Shown piece after piece: positions 54,186-63,150 of a DNA stretch of 64,000 nucleotides (position 1 is the first letter of the stretch; every line of letters starts with the position of its first letter). Below the pieces are notes generated by a model. It was not told the origin of the DNA, ran no database searches, and saw only the letters and a program-made list of their open reading frames with translations. The stretch comes from Mucilaginibacter rivuli (GTDB lineage Bacteria > Bacteroidota > Bacteroidia > Sphingobacteriales > Sphingobacteriaceae). The stretch is from contig NZ_JAHXPQ010000003.1 of assembly GCF_019391655.1 (NCBI RefSeq), positions 62,001 to 126,000 on the forward strand, read 5' to 3'. The translations under genes and the position numbers were made by a program.

Positions 54186-54222
54186 CTCCGGCCTGCCAAT
54201 TAAATGGTTGATTTCAGGTACT

Positions 54223-54262
54223 AAAAAATCATTCATTCAATCACTCAGTAAATCAATCATTA
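54223..54262. repeat. AATCATTCATTCAATCA-type repeat upstream of pyrG
   Basis: AATCATTCATTCAATCACTC followed by AAATCAATCATTAAC is a loosely repeated motif. The 12-nt AAATCAATCATT also occurs on the minus strand within 63871-63900, just upstream of the ATP-pyrophosphatase gene. It is a low-complexity dispersed repeat. Confidence 0.5.
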
Positions 54263-54292
54263 ACATCTAACAAAATCAATTTTCTCAACAAA

Positions 54293-54324
54293 TTGGGCAA
54301 AACTCAGTATTTTTCTTACCTTTG
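54293..54324 (+). promoter_or_regulatory. Promoter of pyrG-yidC
   Basis: TTG (54293-54295), a 21-nt spacer and TACCTTTG (54317-54324) fit the Bacteroidota consensus. The predicted 5' leader to ATG 54383 is about 50 nt. Confidence 0.7.
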
Positions 54325-54382
54325 AATCCCGTACACAAACATTTGGTTTCTTCGTTTTTGAAGCCCAAATCCATAAAAACAT

Positions 54383-55993
54383 ATGACTAAATATATTTTT
54401 GTTACGGGTGGCGTTACCTCGTCGTTAGGAAAAGGTATTATTTCTGCCTCTTTAGCTAAGCTGCTCCAGGCCCGCGGTTACCGGGTAACCATCCAAAAGT
54501 TCGACCCTTATATCAACATCGATCCGGGAACGTTAAATCCCTACGAACACGGCGAATGCTTTGTTACCGAAGATGGCGCTGAAACCGACTTGGACCTTGG
54601 CCACTATGAGCGCTTTTTGAACACCCCGACATCAAAAGCCAACAACATTACTACCGGCCGTATTTACCAGAACGTAATTAACCGTGAGCGCGAAGGTGCC
54701 TTTTTAGGTAAAACCGTACAGGTAGTACCCCACATTACCGATGAGATAAAACGCAACGTACGCATACTGGGCGAAACAGGCGACTATGATATCGTGATCA
54801 CCGAAATTGGCGGTACCGTTGGCGATATCGAATCGTTACCATTCATTGAGGCTGTGCGCCAGTTCCGCTGGGAATTGGGTCAGAATGATTCATTGGTGAT
54901 ACACTTAACCCTTATCCCCTTTCTTGCTGCCGCAGGCGAGCTGAAAACCAAGCCAACACAGCACTCGGTAAAAATGTTATTGGAGTACGGTATACAACCC
55001 GATATTTTGGTTTGCCGTACAGAACACCACATTAATGCCGACATCCGTAAAAAGATCGCGTTATTTTGTAACGTAAATATCAACGCGGTAATCGAATCAA
55101 TAGACGCGTCTACCATATACGACGTACCGTTGCTGATGTTGAAGGAACAATTAGATAAAACAGTATTAAGCAAGCTAAAGCTGCCAACCAAGCAAGAGCC
55201 CGTGCTGGATAACTGGAAAGACTTTTTGGGTCGCCTTAAAAACCCTACTGCCGAGATCAGGATTGGTTTGATAGGTAAATATGTAGAGCTACCCGATGCT
55301 TATAAATCAATCATCGAATCGTTCATCCACGCGGGTGCTAAAAACGAGTGTAAGGTTAAGGTAGAAAGTATCCAATCAGATTCGCTTACGCCCGATAATG
55401 CAGTTGAGCGCTTAAAAGGCCTGCATGGCGTATTGGTTGCACCGGGCTTTGGTATACGTGGTATAGAAGGTAAAATAGAAACCATTAAATACGTTCGCGA
55501 AAACAACATACCTTTCTTTGGCATTTGCCTGGGTATGCAGTGTGCCGTTGTTGAGTACGGCCGTAATGTACTGGGCCTGAAAGGCGCGCACAGCACCGAA
55601 ATGGACCCTGAAACGCCATACCCGGTTATCGGCATGATGGAAGACCAGAAGAACATTACACAAATGGGCGGCACCATGCGCCTTGGCTCGTACGCTTGTG
55701 ATCTGAAAAAAGGCAGTAAGGCTGCCGCCATATACGGCAAATCGCAGATCACGGAAAGGCACCGCCACCGTTATGAGTTTAACAACACGTACCGCAAACA
55801 ATACGAAGCGGCAGGTCTTATCCCATCGGGTATAAACCCTGAAAATGACCTTGTTGAGATTGTTGAACTAAAAAACCACCCGTTTTTTGTAGGCGCTCAA
55901 TTTCACCCCGAATTAAAATCAACGGTTGCTAATCCGCATCCACTTTTTGTTAACTTTGTGGCCGCTGCTCTGGCCTATAGCCGTAAAAATTAG
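54383..55993 (+). CDS. pyrG: CTP synthase
   Basis: A 536-residue full-length enzyme that aminates UTP to CTP. The synthase domain has [14 protein letters not shown] at the start, [20 protein letters not shown] and [11 protein letters not shown]. The C-terminal class I glutaminase has FGICLGMQ (nucleophile Cys) and a FHPE His-Glu pair. yidC begins 23 bp downstream. Confidence 0.97.
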   Translation: MTKYIFVTGGVTSSLGKGIISASLAKLLQARGYRVTIQKFDPYINIDPGTLNPYEHGECFVTEDGAETDLDLGHYERFLNTPTSKANNITTGRIYQNVINREREGAFLGKTVQVVPHITDEIKRNVRILGETGDYDIVITEIGGTVGDIESLPFIEAVRQFRWELGQNDSLVIHLTLIPFLAAAGELKTKPTQHSVKMLLEYGIQPDILVCRTEHHINADIRKKIALFCNVNINAVIESIDASTIYDVPLLMLKEQLDKTVLSKLKLPTKQEPVLDNWKDFLGRLKNPTAEIRIGLIGKYVELPDAYKSIIESFIHAGAKNECKVKVESIQSDSLTPDNAVERLKGLHGVLVAPGFGIRGIEGKIETIKYVRENNIPFFGICLGMQCAVVEYGRNVLGLKGAHSTEMDPETPYPVIGMMEDQKNITQMGGTMRLGSYACDLKKGSKAAAIYGKSQITERHRHRYEFNNTYRKQYEAAGLIPSGINPENDLVEIVELKNHPFFVGAQFHPELKSTVANPHPLFVNFVAAALAYSRKN

Positions 55994-56016
55994 TAGCAGA
56001 TAGTTATTTTAAGATA

Positions 56017-57855
56017 ATGGATAGAAATACGTACACAGGATTTTTCCTGATATTGCTTATTCTGGTAGGGTTCTCTTTTTGGATGAACAACGGAAATAAA
56101 GAAGAATTAGCAAAACAAAGAAAACAACACCTAACCGATTCGGTAAGAAGAGCCGACTCATTAAAACAGATCAAGCTTTCGGCCAAATTTGCTGCCGATA
56201 CCACAAAAAAGGGCGTCGTAGTTGATTCGGCATTATTAAAAGCTCCATTTGGTGTAGCAACGGTAGGTACCGAGCAATTGGTTACTGTTGAGAACAAGGA
56301 TGTTCGCATGATCGTGTCAACATTAGGTGGCCGCATCAAATCATTAGAGTTAAAAAACTTTAAAACATTTGATGGCAAACCGCTGATACAATTTAACGGT
56401 CCTCAAAACCACTTCGGTTTAAAATTTGCGGCAGCCGGTAAACCAATTAACACCAATAACTATTACTTTAAGCCAAGCGCAGGCGCATTGGTTGCTAACG
56501 GTGCCGATTCAACCATTACTTTTCGTTTAAGCTATAGCCCTACACAGTATATTGATTATATATACTCATTAAAAGCAAGCGGGTATAACGTTGGCTTATC
56601 CATTAAACTTACAGGCCTTGAGCAGGTTGTACCTAATACGGGCTTAAACCTGAGCTGGCAGGCAAGTTTACTGAAGACAGAAAAAGATATGTCGCAGGAG
56701 CGTTTATATTCTACAGTGTACTTTAAAAATACATTGGAAGAAGTAAATGAGCTAAGCACCGGTAAAGACGATACTATTGAAGTGAAAGATAAATCCATGC
56801 AATGGATTTCCTTCAAACAACACTTTTTCTCCAATGTGCTGATCTATAAAGATGGCTTTAAAAGCTCAAACCTAAAGGTTAGCGTTGATGAAAAATCGAC
56901 CACCGAGGTTAAACAAATGCTGGCATCGGTACAGTTACCTGCTAACACCACGGGCGTTTACCCCTTCGAGTTTTACTTTGGGCCAAACTCATTTGATGTT
57001 TTAAAAGCACAACCTTACCAACTGGTTAAACAAATAGATTTTGGCTGGGGGCCGCTTAAATTCATCAACCGTTACGCGGTACTGTATGTTTGGGATTTCC
57101 TGAAATCATCCGGTTGGAATTATGGTATCATCATCTTGCTGCTTACACTGGCGCTTAAATTGGTATTATCGCCGCTTACCTACAAATCTTACCTGTCAAT
57201 GGCTAAGATGCGTGTAATGAAGCCTGAAATTGACGAGATAAAAGCTAAAGTTGGCGAAGATAACCCTACACTGTTGCAACAGGAAACTATGAAGCTTTAC
57301 AAAAAGGCTGGCGTTAATCCGCTGGGGGGTTGTTTACCAATGGTATTGCAGTTACCTATCGTATTCGCGTTCCTGCGTTTCTTCCCGGCTTTATTTGAGC
57401 TACGCGGCGAAAGCTTTTTATGGATGAAAGATCTGTCAACTTATGATGATGTGATCAAATTTGGCACAACCATACCTTTCCTTGGTGATCACTTAAGTTT
57501 AATGTGCTTGCTGATGACCATTTCAACATTCATTTATACTTACTTTAACAACCAGATATCGGGTGTTACCGGGCAAATGAAATACATTGGCTACATTACG
57601 CCGGTTATTTTTATCGTTGTGCTTAACAAATATCCATCGGGCTTAAATTACTATTACTTTTTAGCCAACATGATGACCTTTGCACAGCAATACATCATCC
57701 GCCTGATGGTTGATGATAGTAAGATACATGCCCAGCTTCAGGAAAACAAAAAGAAGCCTGAAGACAAAACCAAAAAGAAATCGGGCTTTGCCGACCGTAT
57801 GGAACAATACATGCGCGATCAGCAAAAACAAGTTCCGGCTTCAAAAAAGAAATAA
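56017..57855 (+). CDS. yidC: Membrane protein insertase YidC
   Basis: A 612-residue YidC of the Gram-negative type: an N-terminal anchor helix (about 6-23), a large periplasmic beta-sandwich domain (about 75-345), then five membrane helices with VNPLGGCLPMVLQLPIVFAFLRFFP and a Lys-rich C-terminal tail that binds ribosomes (KKPEDKTKKKSGFADRMEQYM). It inserts inner-membrane proteins with or without SecYEG. A strong convergent terminator follows. Confidence 0.96.
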   Translation: MDRNTYTGFFLILLILVGFSFWMNNGNKEELAKQRKQHLTDSVRRADSLKQIKLSAKFAADTTKKGVVVDSALLKAPFGVATVGTEQLVTVENKDVRMIVSTLGGRIKSLELKNFKTFDGKPLIQFNGPQNHFGLKFAAAGKPINTNNYYFKPSAGALVANGADSTITFRLSYSPTQYIDYIYSLKASGYNVGLSIKLTGLEQVVPNTGLNLSWQASLLKTEKDMSQERLYSTVYFKNTLEEVNELSTGKDDTIEVKDKSMQWISFKQHFFSNVLIYKDGFKSSNLKVSVDEKSTTEVKQMLASVQLPANTTGVYPFEFYFGPNSFDVLKAQPYQLVKQIDFGWGPLKFINRYAVLYVWDFLKSSGWNYGIIILLLTLALKLVLSPLTYKSYLSMAKMRVMKPEIDEIKAKVGEDNPTLLQQETMKLYKKAGVNPLGGCLPMVLQLPIVFAFLRFFPALFELRGESFLWMKDLSTYDDVIKFGTTIPFLGDHLSLMCLLMTISTFIYTYFNNQISGVTGQMKYIGYITPVIFIVVLNKYPSGLNYYYFLANMMTFAQQYIIRLMVDDSKIHAQLQENKKKPEDKTKKKSGFADRMEQYMRDQQKQVPASKKK

Positions 57856-57870
57856 CAAGTTACTTAGCTA

Positions 57871-57908
57871 AAAAAAACGATGGACCTTTTCAGGTCCATC
57901 GTTTTTTT
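57871..57908. terminator. Bidirectional terminator, yidC / Spy-like gene
   Basis: A 17-bp perfect stem (57871-57887 with 57892-57908), loop TTTC, with A-run left and T-run right. It serves both converging transcripts. Confidence 0.9.
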
Positions 57909-57919
57909 TGTGATATAGT

Positions 57920-58369
57920 TTATGGTTTATTAGGGGCTGGTGGTGGCGGCCCTTGCTGACCGGGCGGATGCGGCGGGCGCATCGTTTTTTCTATCTCCTT
58001 GTATTTGGTAAACTGCGCCGGCGTTAAGGCTTTCTTTATCGATGCATCGCGTATCGCCGAAAGGCTATCTGCTTTTTTCTTTGTACCCGGCGGCATTGGC
58101 GGCGGCGGTGGCGGCAATTTCATTTTTCCACGTATCTTCTGCATTTCCGAAAAAAATGCCTGGTAAGCAGTTGATACCTTTGCGGCCTGGGCTTTACTCA
58201 GCGTCAGATCCTTTTCCAGTTTAGCTGCAACCTCTTTTGAATGTTCTTCGGGCGACCGTGGCGGCCCCTGTGGCCTGCCCTCTCCTGCCGGCGGCGGTTG
58301 TTGCTGCGCATTGGCTACGCAAGCTGCAAGCATCAAGCCGGATAACATCATCCTGATCTTTGTTTTCAT
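57920..58369 (-). CDS. Proline-rich periplasmic Spy/CpxP-like protein, 149 aa
   Basis: An exported small protein: a signal peptide ending near VANAQ (residue 22), then a helical core (SKEVAAKLEKDLTLSKAQAAKVSTAYQAFFSEMQKIRG, later KKALTPAQFTKYKEIEK) that carries the paired LTxxQ-like motifs of CpxP/Spy/ZraP chaperones. Pro-rich segments (PPPPPPMPPG, GPPPPAP) flank it. Such proteins bind misfolded polypeptides or metals and are often induced by envelope stress. It is the last gene of a four-gene sigma-factor unit. Confidence 0.7.
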   Translation of the reverse strand: MKTKIRMMLSGLMLAACVANAQQQPPPAGEGRPQGPPRSPEEHSKEVAAKLEKDLTLSKAQAAKVSTAYQAFFSEMQKIRGKMKLPPPPPPMPPGTKKKADSLSAIRDASIKKALTPAQFTKYKEIEKTMRPPHPPGQQGPPPPAPNKP

Positions 58370-58432
58370 AATTAATTAGTTTGGGTTTTATATATAAGAT
58401 GCCATCCCGCGTCAAAACCTGCGCCGGTTTTA

Positions 58433-59002
58433 TTATTGTTGTGGCGGTGGTGGCGGTAGCCTGTCGCCCTGTGGTGGCGGCATACCTCCTCCCGGCCCTC
58501 CTTCAGCATCAGGCGGCCCCTGTGGCCTTCCGCCCGGTGGCGGCGGTCCCATCATGCGCATTACCTGTTTTATACAGTTATCCATTTTTATCTTTTGCTC
58601 CGGCGTACACATGGCCCTCACTTGTTTAAAGTGGTTAAAGGTTTGTACATCCAGGTCTTTCTCCAATTTGCCTATGGTTGAGGACGCAGCATCAATAGTA
58701 GCTGCCGAAACCGTAGTATCGCTTAACTCATCAAAAAAGCTATCCTTGGCAATGTGCAGCTGATCACGTATATCGCGCACACGCTGTTGATGTTGCCTCA
58801 CCAGTTCCAGATACCGGGCCTGCTGGCTTGCAGTAAAGCCCACCTGTTTAATAATAAAGGACGAAGCATTACCATTTCCTTGTGTATTACCAGCCTCTGA
58901 TAGTTTAATATTATGTATTTTGTAATACCAAAATACACCGAGCGTGATGATGTTTGCCGCAACCAGCACAACTAATACAATACCTAAATACCTGCTTTTC
59001 AT
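58433..59002 (-). CDS. Membrane-anchored Spy/CpxP/heavy-metal-sensor-like protein, 189 aa
   Basis: A single N-terminal transmembrane helix (about 7-27) is followed by a periplasmic helical domain (SFIIKQVGFTASQQARYLELVRQHQQRVRDIRDQL; CTPEQKIKMDNCIKQVM) with two LTxxQ-like repeats and cysteines near residues 132 and 142, then a Pro/Gly-rich tail. The layout resembles CnrX/ZraP-type periplasmic metal or stress sensors. It lies 15 bp after the putative anti-sigma gene. Binding ligand is not readable. Confidence 0.7.
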   Translation of the reverse strand: MKSRYLGIVLVVLVAANIITLGVFWYYKIHNIKLSEAGNTQGNGNASSFIIKQVGFTASQQARYLELVRQHQQRVRDIRDQLHIAKDSFFDELSDTTVSAATIDAASSTIGKLEKDLDVQTFNHFKQVRAMCTPEQKIKMDNCIKQVMRMMGPPPPGGRPQGPPDAEGGPGGGMPPPQGDRLPPPPPQQ

Positions 59003-59017
59003 ACTTACCCTCTTTTA

Positions 59018-59356
59018 TTAATTTGCATATACCGATGTGCTGTTCAAATTATACTCTGTAGCAAAGCTCTGCGCATCCGATGAGTTGCTTTGCGTTTTTG
59101 ATGGCGACATCACACCCTTAATGGCAACAACATTTAGCACTAAAAAAAGCACCAGTACACTAATGCCAATTACAGGTTTACTGAGAAATTTTAGTCCACG
59201 GCTAATTACCGAGCTCTGCTCCTTTTCCATCCGGCTAATAAGGCGGGTATAAAAGTATGGTGGGGCCTCGGCCCTTTTTATATTGTTGAGGCTGTTTAAA
59301 GTAGCCTCAATGTTTTTTTCTAATTTACTATCTGTTGCATTCATTTCATTGCTCAT
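59018..59356 (-). CDS. Small membrane protein, probable anti-sigma partner, 112 aa
   Basis: A cytoplasmic helical N-terminus (about 1-60, LEKNIEATLNSLNNIKRAEAPPYFYTRLISRMEKEQ), one transmembrane helix (about 63-86) and a short outer tail. No zinc-binding HxxxCxxC is present. The position, overlapping the ECF sigma gene by 11 bp, and the one-helix design suggest a membrane anti-sigma factor. This is inference from context. Confidence 0.65.
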   Translation of the reverse strand: MSNEMNATDSKLEKNIEATLNSLNNIKRAEAPPYFYTRLISRMEKEQSSVISRGLKFLSKPVIGISVLVLFLVLNVVAIKGVMSPSKTQSNSSDAQSFATEYNLNSTSVYAN

Positions 59357-59918
59357 TAGTGTAAAAATCCTCTAATAGTTTACGCAGGTTTTGCTTGGCG
59401 CGATGCATGTACGATTCTACCGCCCCAACGCTCGCTCCCATTATTTCGGCTACCTCCTGGTAGGTTTGATCTTCTATTTTTATCAGTAAAAATGCCACTT
59501 TCTGATTTTCAGGTAATTTATCAATAGCCCTGAACAATATTGCTGATCGTTCTTTATTTTCCATTAACACGCCCGGGTGTATAAAATCAGGCGGATCGGT
59601 CAGTACTTCATTATTTATCCCGAAAAGGCTGGTCACCACCGCAAAGCGCTTTTTACGTTGTTTACGTCGTTGCCAGTCCAGCGCCTTGGTTATGGTAATA
59701 CGGTAAAGCCATGTTGATAGTTTTGACTCGCCTTTAAACTGATCTATCGACTCATAAACCTGCATAAATACCTCCTGGGCAACATCTTCGGCTTCTTCCT
59801 GAACGTGAATGATACCAAGGGCTGTACTAAAAACCATGTGCTGAAAACTGTCAACCAAAGCTGAAAATGCAGCCTGTTGCCTGCTTTTTAACCCTTCAAC
59901 CAATAGCTGTTCAACCAA
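59346..59918 (-). CDS. ECF RNA polymerase sigma factor
   Basis: A 190-residue sigma-70 family ECF factor. Region 2 has VAQEVFMQVYESIDQFKGESKLSTWLYRIT (core binding and -10 recognition); region 4 has LPENQKVAFLLIKIEDQTYQEVAEIMGASVGAVESYMHRAKQNLRKLL. The start is TTG 59918, giving MVEQLLVEGLKSRQQ, which matches the family's N-terminus. No ATG or GTG fits better. It heads the unit with the membrane protein and two Spy-like proteins. Confidence 0.9.
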   Translation of the reverse strand: MVEQLLVEGLKSRQQAAFSALVDSFQHMVFSTALGIIHVQEEAEDVAQEVFMQVYESIDQFKGESKLSTWLYRITITKALDWQRRKQRKKRFAVVTSLFGINNEVLTDPPDFIHPGVLMENKERSAILFRAIDKLPENQKVAFLLIKIEDQTYQEVAEIMGASVGAVESYMHRAKQNLRKLLEDFYTNEQ

Positions 59919-60118
59919 ACCCGGAGTATTATTTATGTTATTTGACGATAGCCGTTGCTAAAACCTGCGCAGCATTTAAATAAAATTTAAATTACTGAAA
60001 AATCTGATCACTATGATGTATTAACTATAATATAAATGTGCCGCAAGTCGTTTGTATTATACAGGTAAGAACAGTGTGAATTGCGCAAGCATCATTTATT
60101 TTTAATACATTAGTAATT

Positions 60119-60919
60119 GTGAAAAGGTACTTGCCCCTGCTGCTTTTATTTTACATACCCTTAGCTTTAAAAGCGCAAAAAGATACAGTAGCGCAAAAGA
60201 TCAATAAGCTGCCTTATGTTCGTGTGGATGCCGACCCAAAGTTTCCCGGCCAAACATTCGAAAAATACCTTACGGACCATATTCTACTACGTACTTACTC
60301 AAAAGCTGTTAATTATGGCAATGCGGTAGTAGCTATAAAAATAGAAAGCAATGGTTCGGTATCAGATACAAAACTATTAAAAACCCTATCGCCCGATGTG
60401 GATAAAGAGATATTGCACATTATAAACACATCGCCAAAATGGAAGCCTGCAATTGCAAACAACAGCCCCATAGGCGTTTATGTAGTATTTAACATTGCCA
60501 TTTCGGCTCAGGGTCCGTTGCAGGCCGCAATACCCAAAAAGCAGATCAGCATTACCCCGGTTACCATGCAAAATCCGGCACCTAAAGCACCTCCAAAACC
60601 CAAAATAAGACCAGTTTCTACAATACCCGAATTTCCCGGAGGCGATGATGCCTTTGGCAAGTACCTTGGTGCAAATATTGTTTATCCGGCAAATGCCAGA
60701 AAGGCTAAGGTAGAGGGCATTGTACTTATCGCTTTTGTGATAAACAATGATGGAATAGTAGGCCAAACCCGTATCATCAATTCACCATCGGCCGATCTGA
60801 GCGAAGAGGCTGTAAGAGTGATTAAGGCATCGCCCAAATGGAAACCGGCTACCGAAAATGGCAAGCCTGTTGAAGGCACCCGCACCATACCGATCAATTT
60901 TAAGCTTCAAAATAATTAA
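60119..60919 (+). CDS. Periplasmic protein with two TonB C-terminal domains
   Basis: A 266-residue exported protein (signal peptide ending LKAQ at residue 20) with two TonB-C-like domains: residues about 36-128 (DADPKFPG ... SPKWKPA) and 168-264 (IPEFPGGDDAFGKYL ... SPKWKPA). A short Pro/Lys linker joins them. The usual TonB membrane-spanning anchor and long proline-rich periplasm-spanning region are absent. The start is GTG 60119; MKRYLPLLLLF aligns with MTRYFPLLLLF of the next gene. It probably does not act as a classical energy transducer. Confidence 0.8.
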   Translation: MKRYLPLLLLFYIPLALKAQKDTVAQKINKLPYVRVDADPKFPGQTFEKYLTDHILLRTYSKAVNYGNAVVAIKIESNGSVSDTKLLKTLSPDVDKEILHIINTSPKWKPAIANNSPIGVYVVFNIAISAQGPLQAAIPKKQISITPVTMQNPAPKAPPKPKIRPVSTIPEFPGGDDAFGKYLGANIVYPANARKAKVEGIVLIAFVINNDGIVGQTRIINSPSADLSEEAVRVIKASPKWKPATENGKPVEGTRTIPINFKLQNN

Positions 60920-60954
60920 TAAAACAATATCCGCCTTAAATTACTTTTATCTAC

Positions 60955-61371
60955 ATGACCAGGTATTTCCCACTCTTATTATTATTCTTGTTTTCATCCG
61001 CTTTAAAAGCGCAAACCATAAATGTAATTAAAACAGGGCCACCGCCTGCAATTAAGGCTATTGATGTTGAGCCGGAATTTCCGGGTGGTACTAAAGCATT
61101 TTATAAGTACATATCCAAAAGCATCACCTTCCCTGCCGATGTTGATCCCGAACAGGTACAGGGCATAATAACTTTAAGTATGGCCATTGAAAAAGATGGC
61201 AGCCTTACCGATATTAAGATACTAAAAGGGCTTACAGAAACAATGGACGTAGAAACCCTGCGAATAATGAAAGCATCGCCACGATGGAAACCAGGGATGC
61301 AGCATGGAAACCCCATCAGGGTACGTTATACGTTTAATATTAACTATTCGTTGGTCGGGAAAAAGAAATGA
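60955..61371 (+). CDS. Periplasmic single TonB C-terminal domain protein, 138 aa
   Basis: A signal peptide ending LKAQ (residue 20) is followed by one TonB-C domain: EPEFPGG at 39-45, EKDGSLTDIKILKG and SPRWKPG at 108-114. It is a paralogue of either half of the protein encoded 35 bp upstream. It also lacks a Pro-rich spanning region. Its role is unknown. Confidence 0.8.
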   Translation: MTRYFPLLLLFLFSSALKAQTINVIKTGPPPAIKAIDVEPEFPGGTKAFYKYISKSITFPADVDPEQVQGIITLSMAIEKDGSLTDIKILKGLTETMDVETLRIMKASPRWKPGMQHGNPIRVRYTFNINYSLVGKKK

Positions 61372-61419
61372 TTGAACAAACATAGCGGGGTTCTAAAACC
61401 CGTACTAAATTGATCACAA

Positions 61420-61458
61420 CAAAAAAGGCGTCACGATAATATCGCGACGCCTTTTTTG
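61420..61458. terminator. Bidirectional terminator between TonB-C and rpmA
   Basis: AAAAAAGGCGTC pairs with GACGCCTTTTTT in a stem of about 17 bp with one internal mismatch and a short loop. It serves both converging transcripts. Confidence 0.88.
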
Positions 61459-61475
61459 TAATGTTATATTGCTAA

Positions 61476-61919
61476 TTAAGCTTCTGCTTCTTCAGACGGA
61501 GCTGCAGTTTCAGTAGCCGGAGCTTCTGCAGCTGGTGCTGCTTTTTTAGCTTTAGGTGCTTTAGCCACAGGTGCTTCTTCAGCAACAACTTCTGCAACCG
61601 GGGCAGCTTTCACTGCTTTTTTTGCAGCAGGCTTAGGTGCAGCTACTTCTGCAACTGGTGCAGCCTCGAAAGGAAGTACAGATACGTATGAACGGTTATC
61701 TGCTTTCTTTTTGAAAACTACTGTACCATCAATCAAAGCAAATAATGTATGATCTTTACCTATACCTACGTTTTTATCAGGGTTATGTGGGGTACCACGC
61801 TGACGAACGATAATATTGCCGGCAATTGCTGGCTGACCGCCAAAAATTTTAATACCTAAACGCTTGCTATGTGACTCGCGACCGTTTCTGGAACTACCGG
61901 CCCCTTTTTTGTGTGCCAT
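61476..61919 (-). CDS. rpmA: 50S ribosomal protein L27 with long Ala/Lys/Pro tail
   Basis: The first ~84 residues are canonical L27: [45 protein letters not shown]. The conserved N-terminus reaches the peptidyl-transferase centre. About 63 extra residues follow, made of alternating [13 protein letters not shown] and EEA units (low complexity, charged). Usual L27 is 85-90 residues. The gene follows L21 in the usual rplU-rpmA order. Confidence 0.96.
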   Translation of the reverse strand: MAHKKGAGSSRNGRESHSKRLGIKIFGGQPAIAGNIIVRQRGTPHNPDKNVGIGKDHTLFALIDGTVVFKKKADNRSYVSVLPFEAAPVAEVAAPKPAAKKAVKAAPVAEVVAEEAPVAKAPKAKKAAPAAEAPATETAAPSEEAEA

Positions 61920-61970
61920 TTTATTTTCTTTTATGATCCGTCAAATGACAGATCGTTGTTTTAAATTAAA

Positions 61971-62279
61971 TTATAACGAAATACCTGTGATCTCGATCTT
62001 GGTGAATTGTTGACGGTGACCGTTTTTCTTTTTGTAACCTTTTCTGCGTTTCTTTTTGAAAACGATTACTTTATCACCTTTTAAATGAGACACGATCGTA
62101 GCTGTAACTTTAGCGCTTTTCAAATCGGAACCCAATTTTACTCCACCTTCGTTTTCTGCTAACAATACCTGGTCAAATTCAATACTAGCGCCCTCATCAC
62201 CTTGTAACCTGTGTACAAAGATCTGCTGGTCTTTAGCAACTTTAAATTGCTGTCCGGCTATACTTACTATTGCGTACAT
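61971..62279 (-). CDS. rplU: 50S ribosomal protein L21
   Basis: A 102-residue L21: MYAIVSIAGQQFKVAKDQQIFVHRL at the start, then KVTATIVSHLKGDKVIVFKKKRRKGYKKKNGHRQ and FTKIEITGI, which contact 23S rRNA. It is transcribed from the promoter at 62313-62343 and precedes rpmA by 51 bp. Confidence 0.97.
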   Translation of the reverse strand: MYAIVSIAGQQFKVAKDQQIFVHRLQGDEGASIEFDQVLLAENEGGVKLGSDLKSAKVTATIVSHLKGDKVIVFKKKRRKGYKKKNGHRQQFTKIEITGISL

Positions 62280-62312
62280 TGTTAATTATTTATATTTATT
62301 TAAAATGAGGTG

Positions 62313-62343
62313 CAAATATATGGTTTTAGTTTTCAAATAACAA
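62313..62343 (-). promoter_or_regulatory. Promoter of rplU-rpmA
   Basis: On the minus strand: TTG (62343-62341), a 20-nt spacer and TATATTTG (62320-62313), an exact fit to the Bacteroidota consensus. The predicted leader is about 30 nt to ATG 62279. Confidence 0.75.
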
Positions 62344-62408
62344 GAGGGATTTTAATATTAGTTGATTAAGTGAGATGTTTATTGGGTGAATGGTTATCAT
62401 CTATTATG

Positions 62409-62587
62409 CACAAATCAACTAATGAACAAATAAACCAATTAACTAATTTGGGCGTTGCCTGCGGCCCGCGCTATCCGTTCCAAGTCCTCATTCAGCTGAT
62501 AGAAGCCTCATTCCGGGCTTTCCACTGCTATCGCTAACGCGGGATTGTGGTTAAATAAAATCCGAAATCGAACATCCGAAATCAAAA
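62409..62587. repeat. Repeat cluster upstream of rplU
   Basis: Three stretches lie in this 310-bp gene-free spacer. (1) 62409-62448 carries AACTAATGAACAA, matching 16167-16289 in reverse complement. (2) 62449-62545 has GGCGTTGCCTGCGG, CCCGCGCTATCCG and GCTATCGCTAACGCGGGAT, forming an imperfect inverted pair. (3) 62562-62583 is the 22-nt copy shared with 10872-10893. None carries an open reading frame. Confidence 0.7.
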
Positions 62588-62589
62588 AA

Positions 62590-63090
62590 CTATCTTTTCT
62601 CTGCTTCTTCCAGGCGGGTTTGTATTTGTTTAATGAGCAGGTCGGCAGCCTCTTTTAACTTGGCATTATCATTATAAGCTGCATTGTATAGTACGGTTTT
62701 GCTTTTACGCTTGTAATTGAACTGGATATAATATTTAGGCGCTTTATCAAAACCGGGGGTTAAGCTATCTGCATCAATATGTGCCGGGAAATCCCAAAAA
62801 CCAAGGTCGGCCGCTTTGCGGTGCAATATCACCAGATCGTTATCATTCAATTTTAAATGTTTATGAATGATCGAATCGTGCGCATTGACGAACTGGTAAT
62901 CTCCCGTTTTTGAATTGTAGGTATTTTTCAGGCTGTCGCCATCTCCATATTTAAACACGATCGAATCGAACTCAGTAAATTTATAGGGTGCGTTTTTTAT
63001 CATCATACCGTAATAGTAAAAGCAATACAGCAAAAACGGAACAACGATACTTAATATAAAGAATATCTTTTTTGAACGGAGAGAAGCCAT
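62590..63090 (-). CDS. Hypothetical membrane-anchored protein, 166 aa
   Basis: I do not recognise a family. One transmembrane helix (about 9-28, IFFILSIVVPFLLYCFYYYG) is followed by a periplasmic domain rich in Tyr, Lys and Asp with strands such as KYYIQFNYKRKSKTVLYN and a C-terminal helix (LLIKQIQTRLEEAEKR). The pattern resembles small exported Bacteroidota proteins of unknown function. The gene has an ATG start and stands alone. Confidence 0.7.
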   Translation of the reverse strand: MASLRSKKIFFILSIVVPFLLYCFYYYGMMIKNAPYKFTEFDSIVFKYGDGDSLKNTYNSKTGDYQFVNAHDSIIHKHLKLNDNDLVILHRKAADLGFWDFPAHIDADSLTPGFDKAPKYYIQFNYKRKSKTVLYNAAYNDNAKLKEAADLLIKQIQTRLEEAEKR

Positions 63091-63150
63091 GAGCGCATGT
63101 TAATTAAAATGCAAAAGTAAAAATTAAATAGAACCCGCAACCTTTAAATA

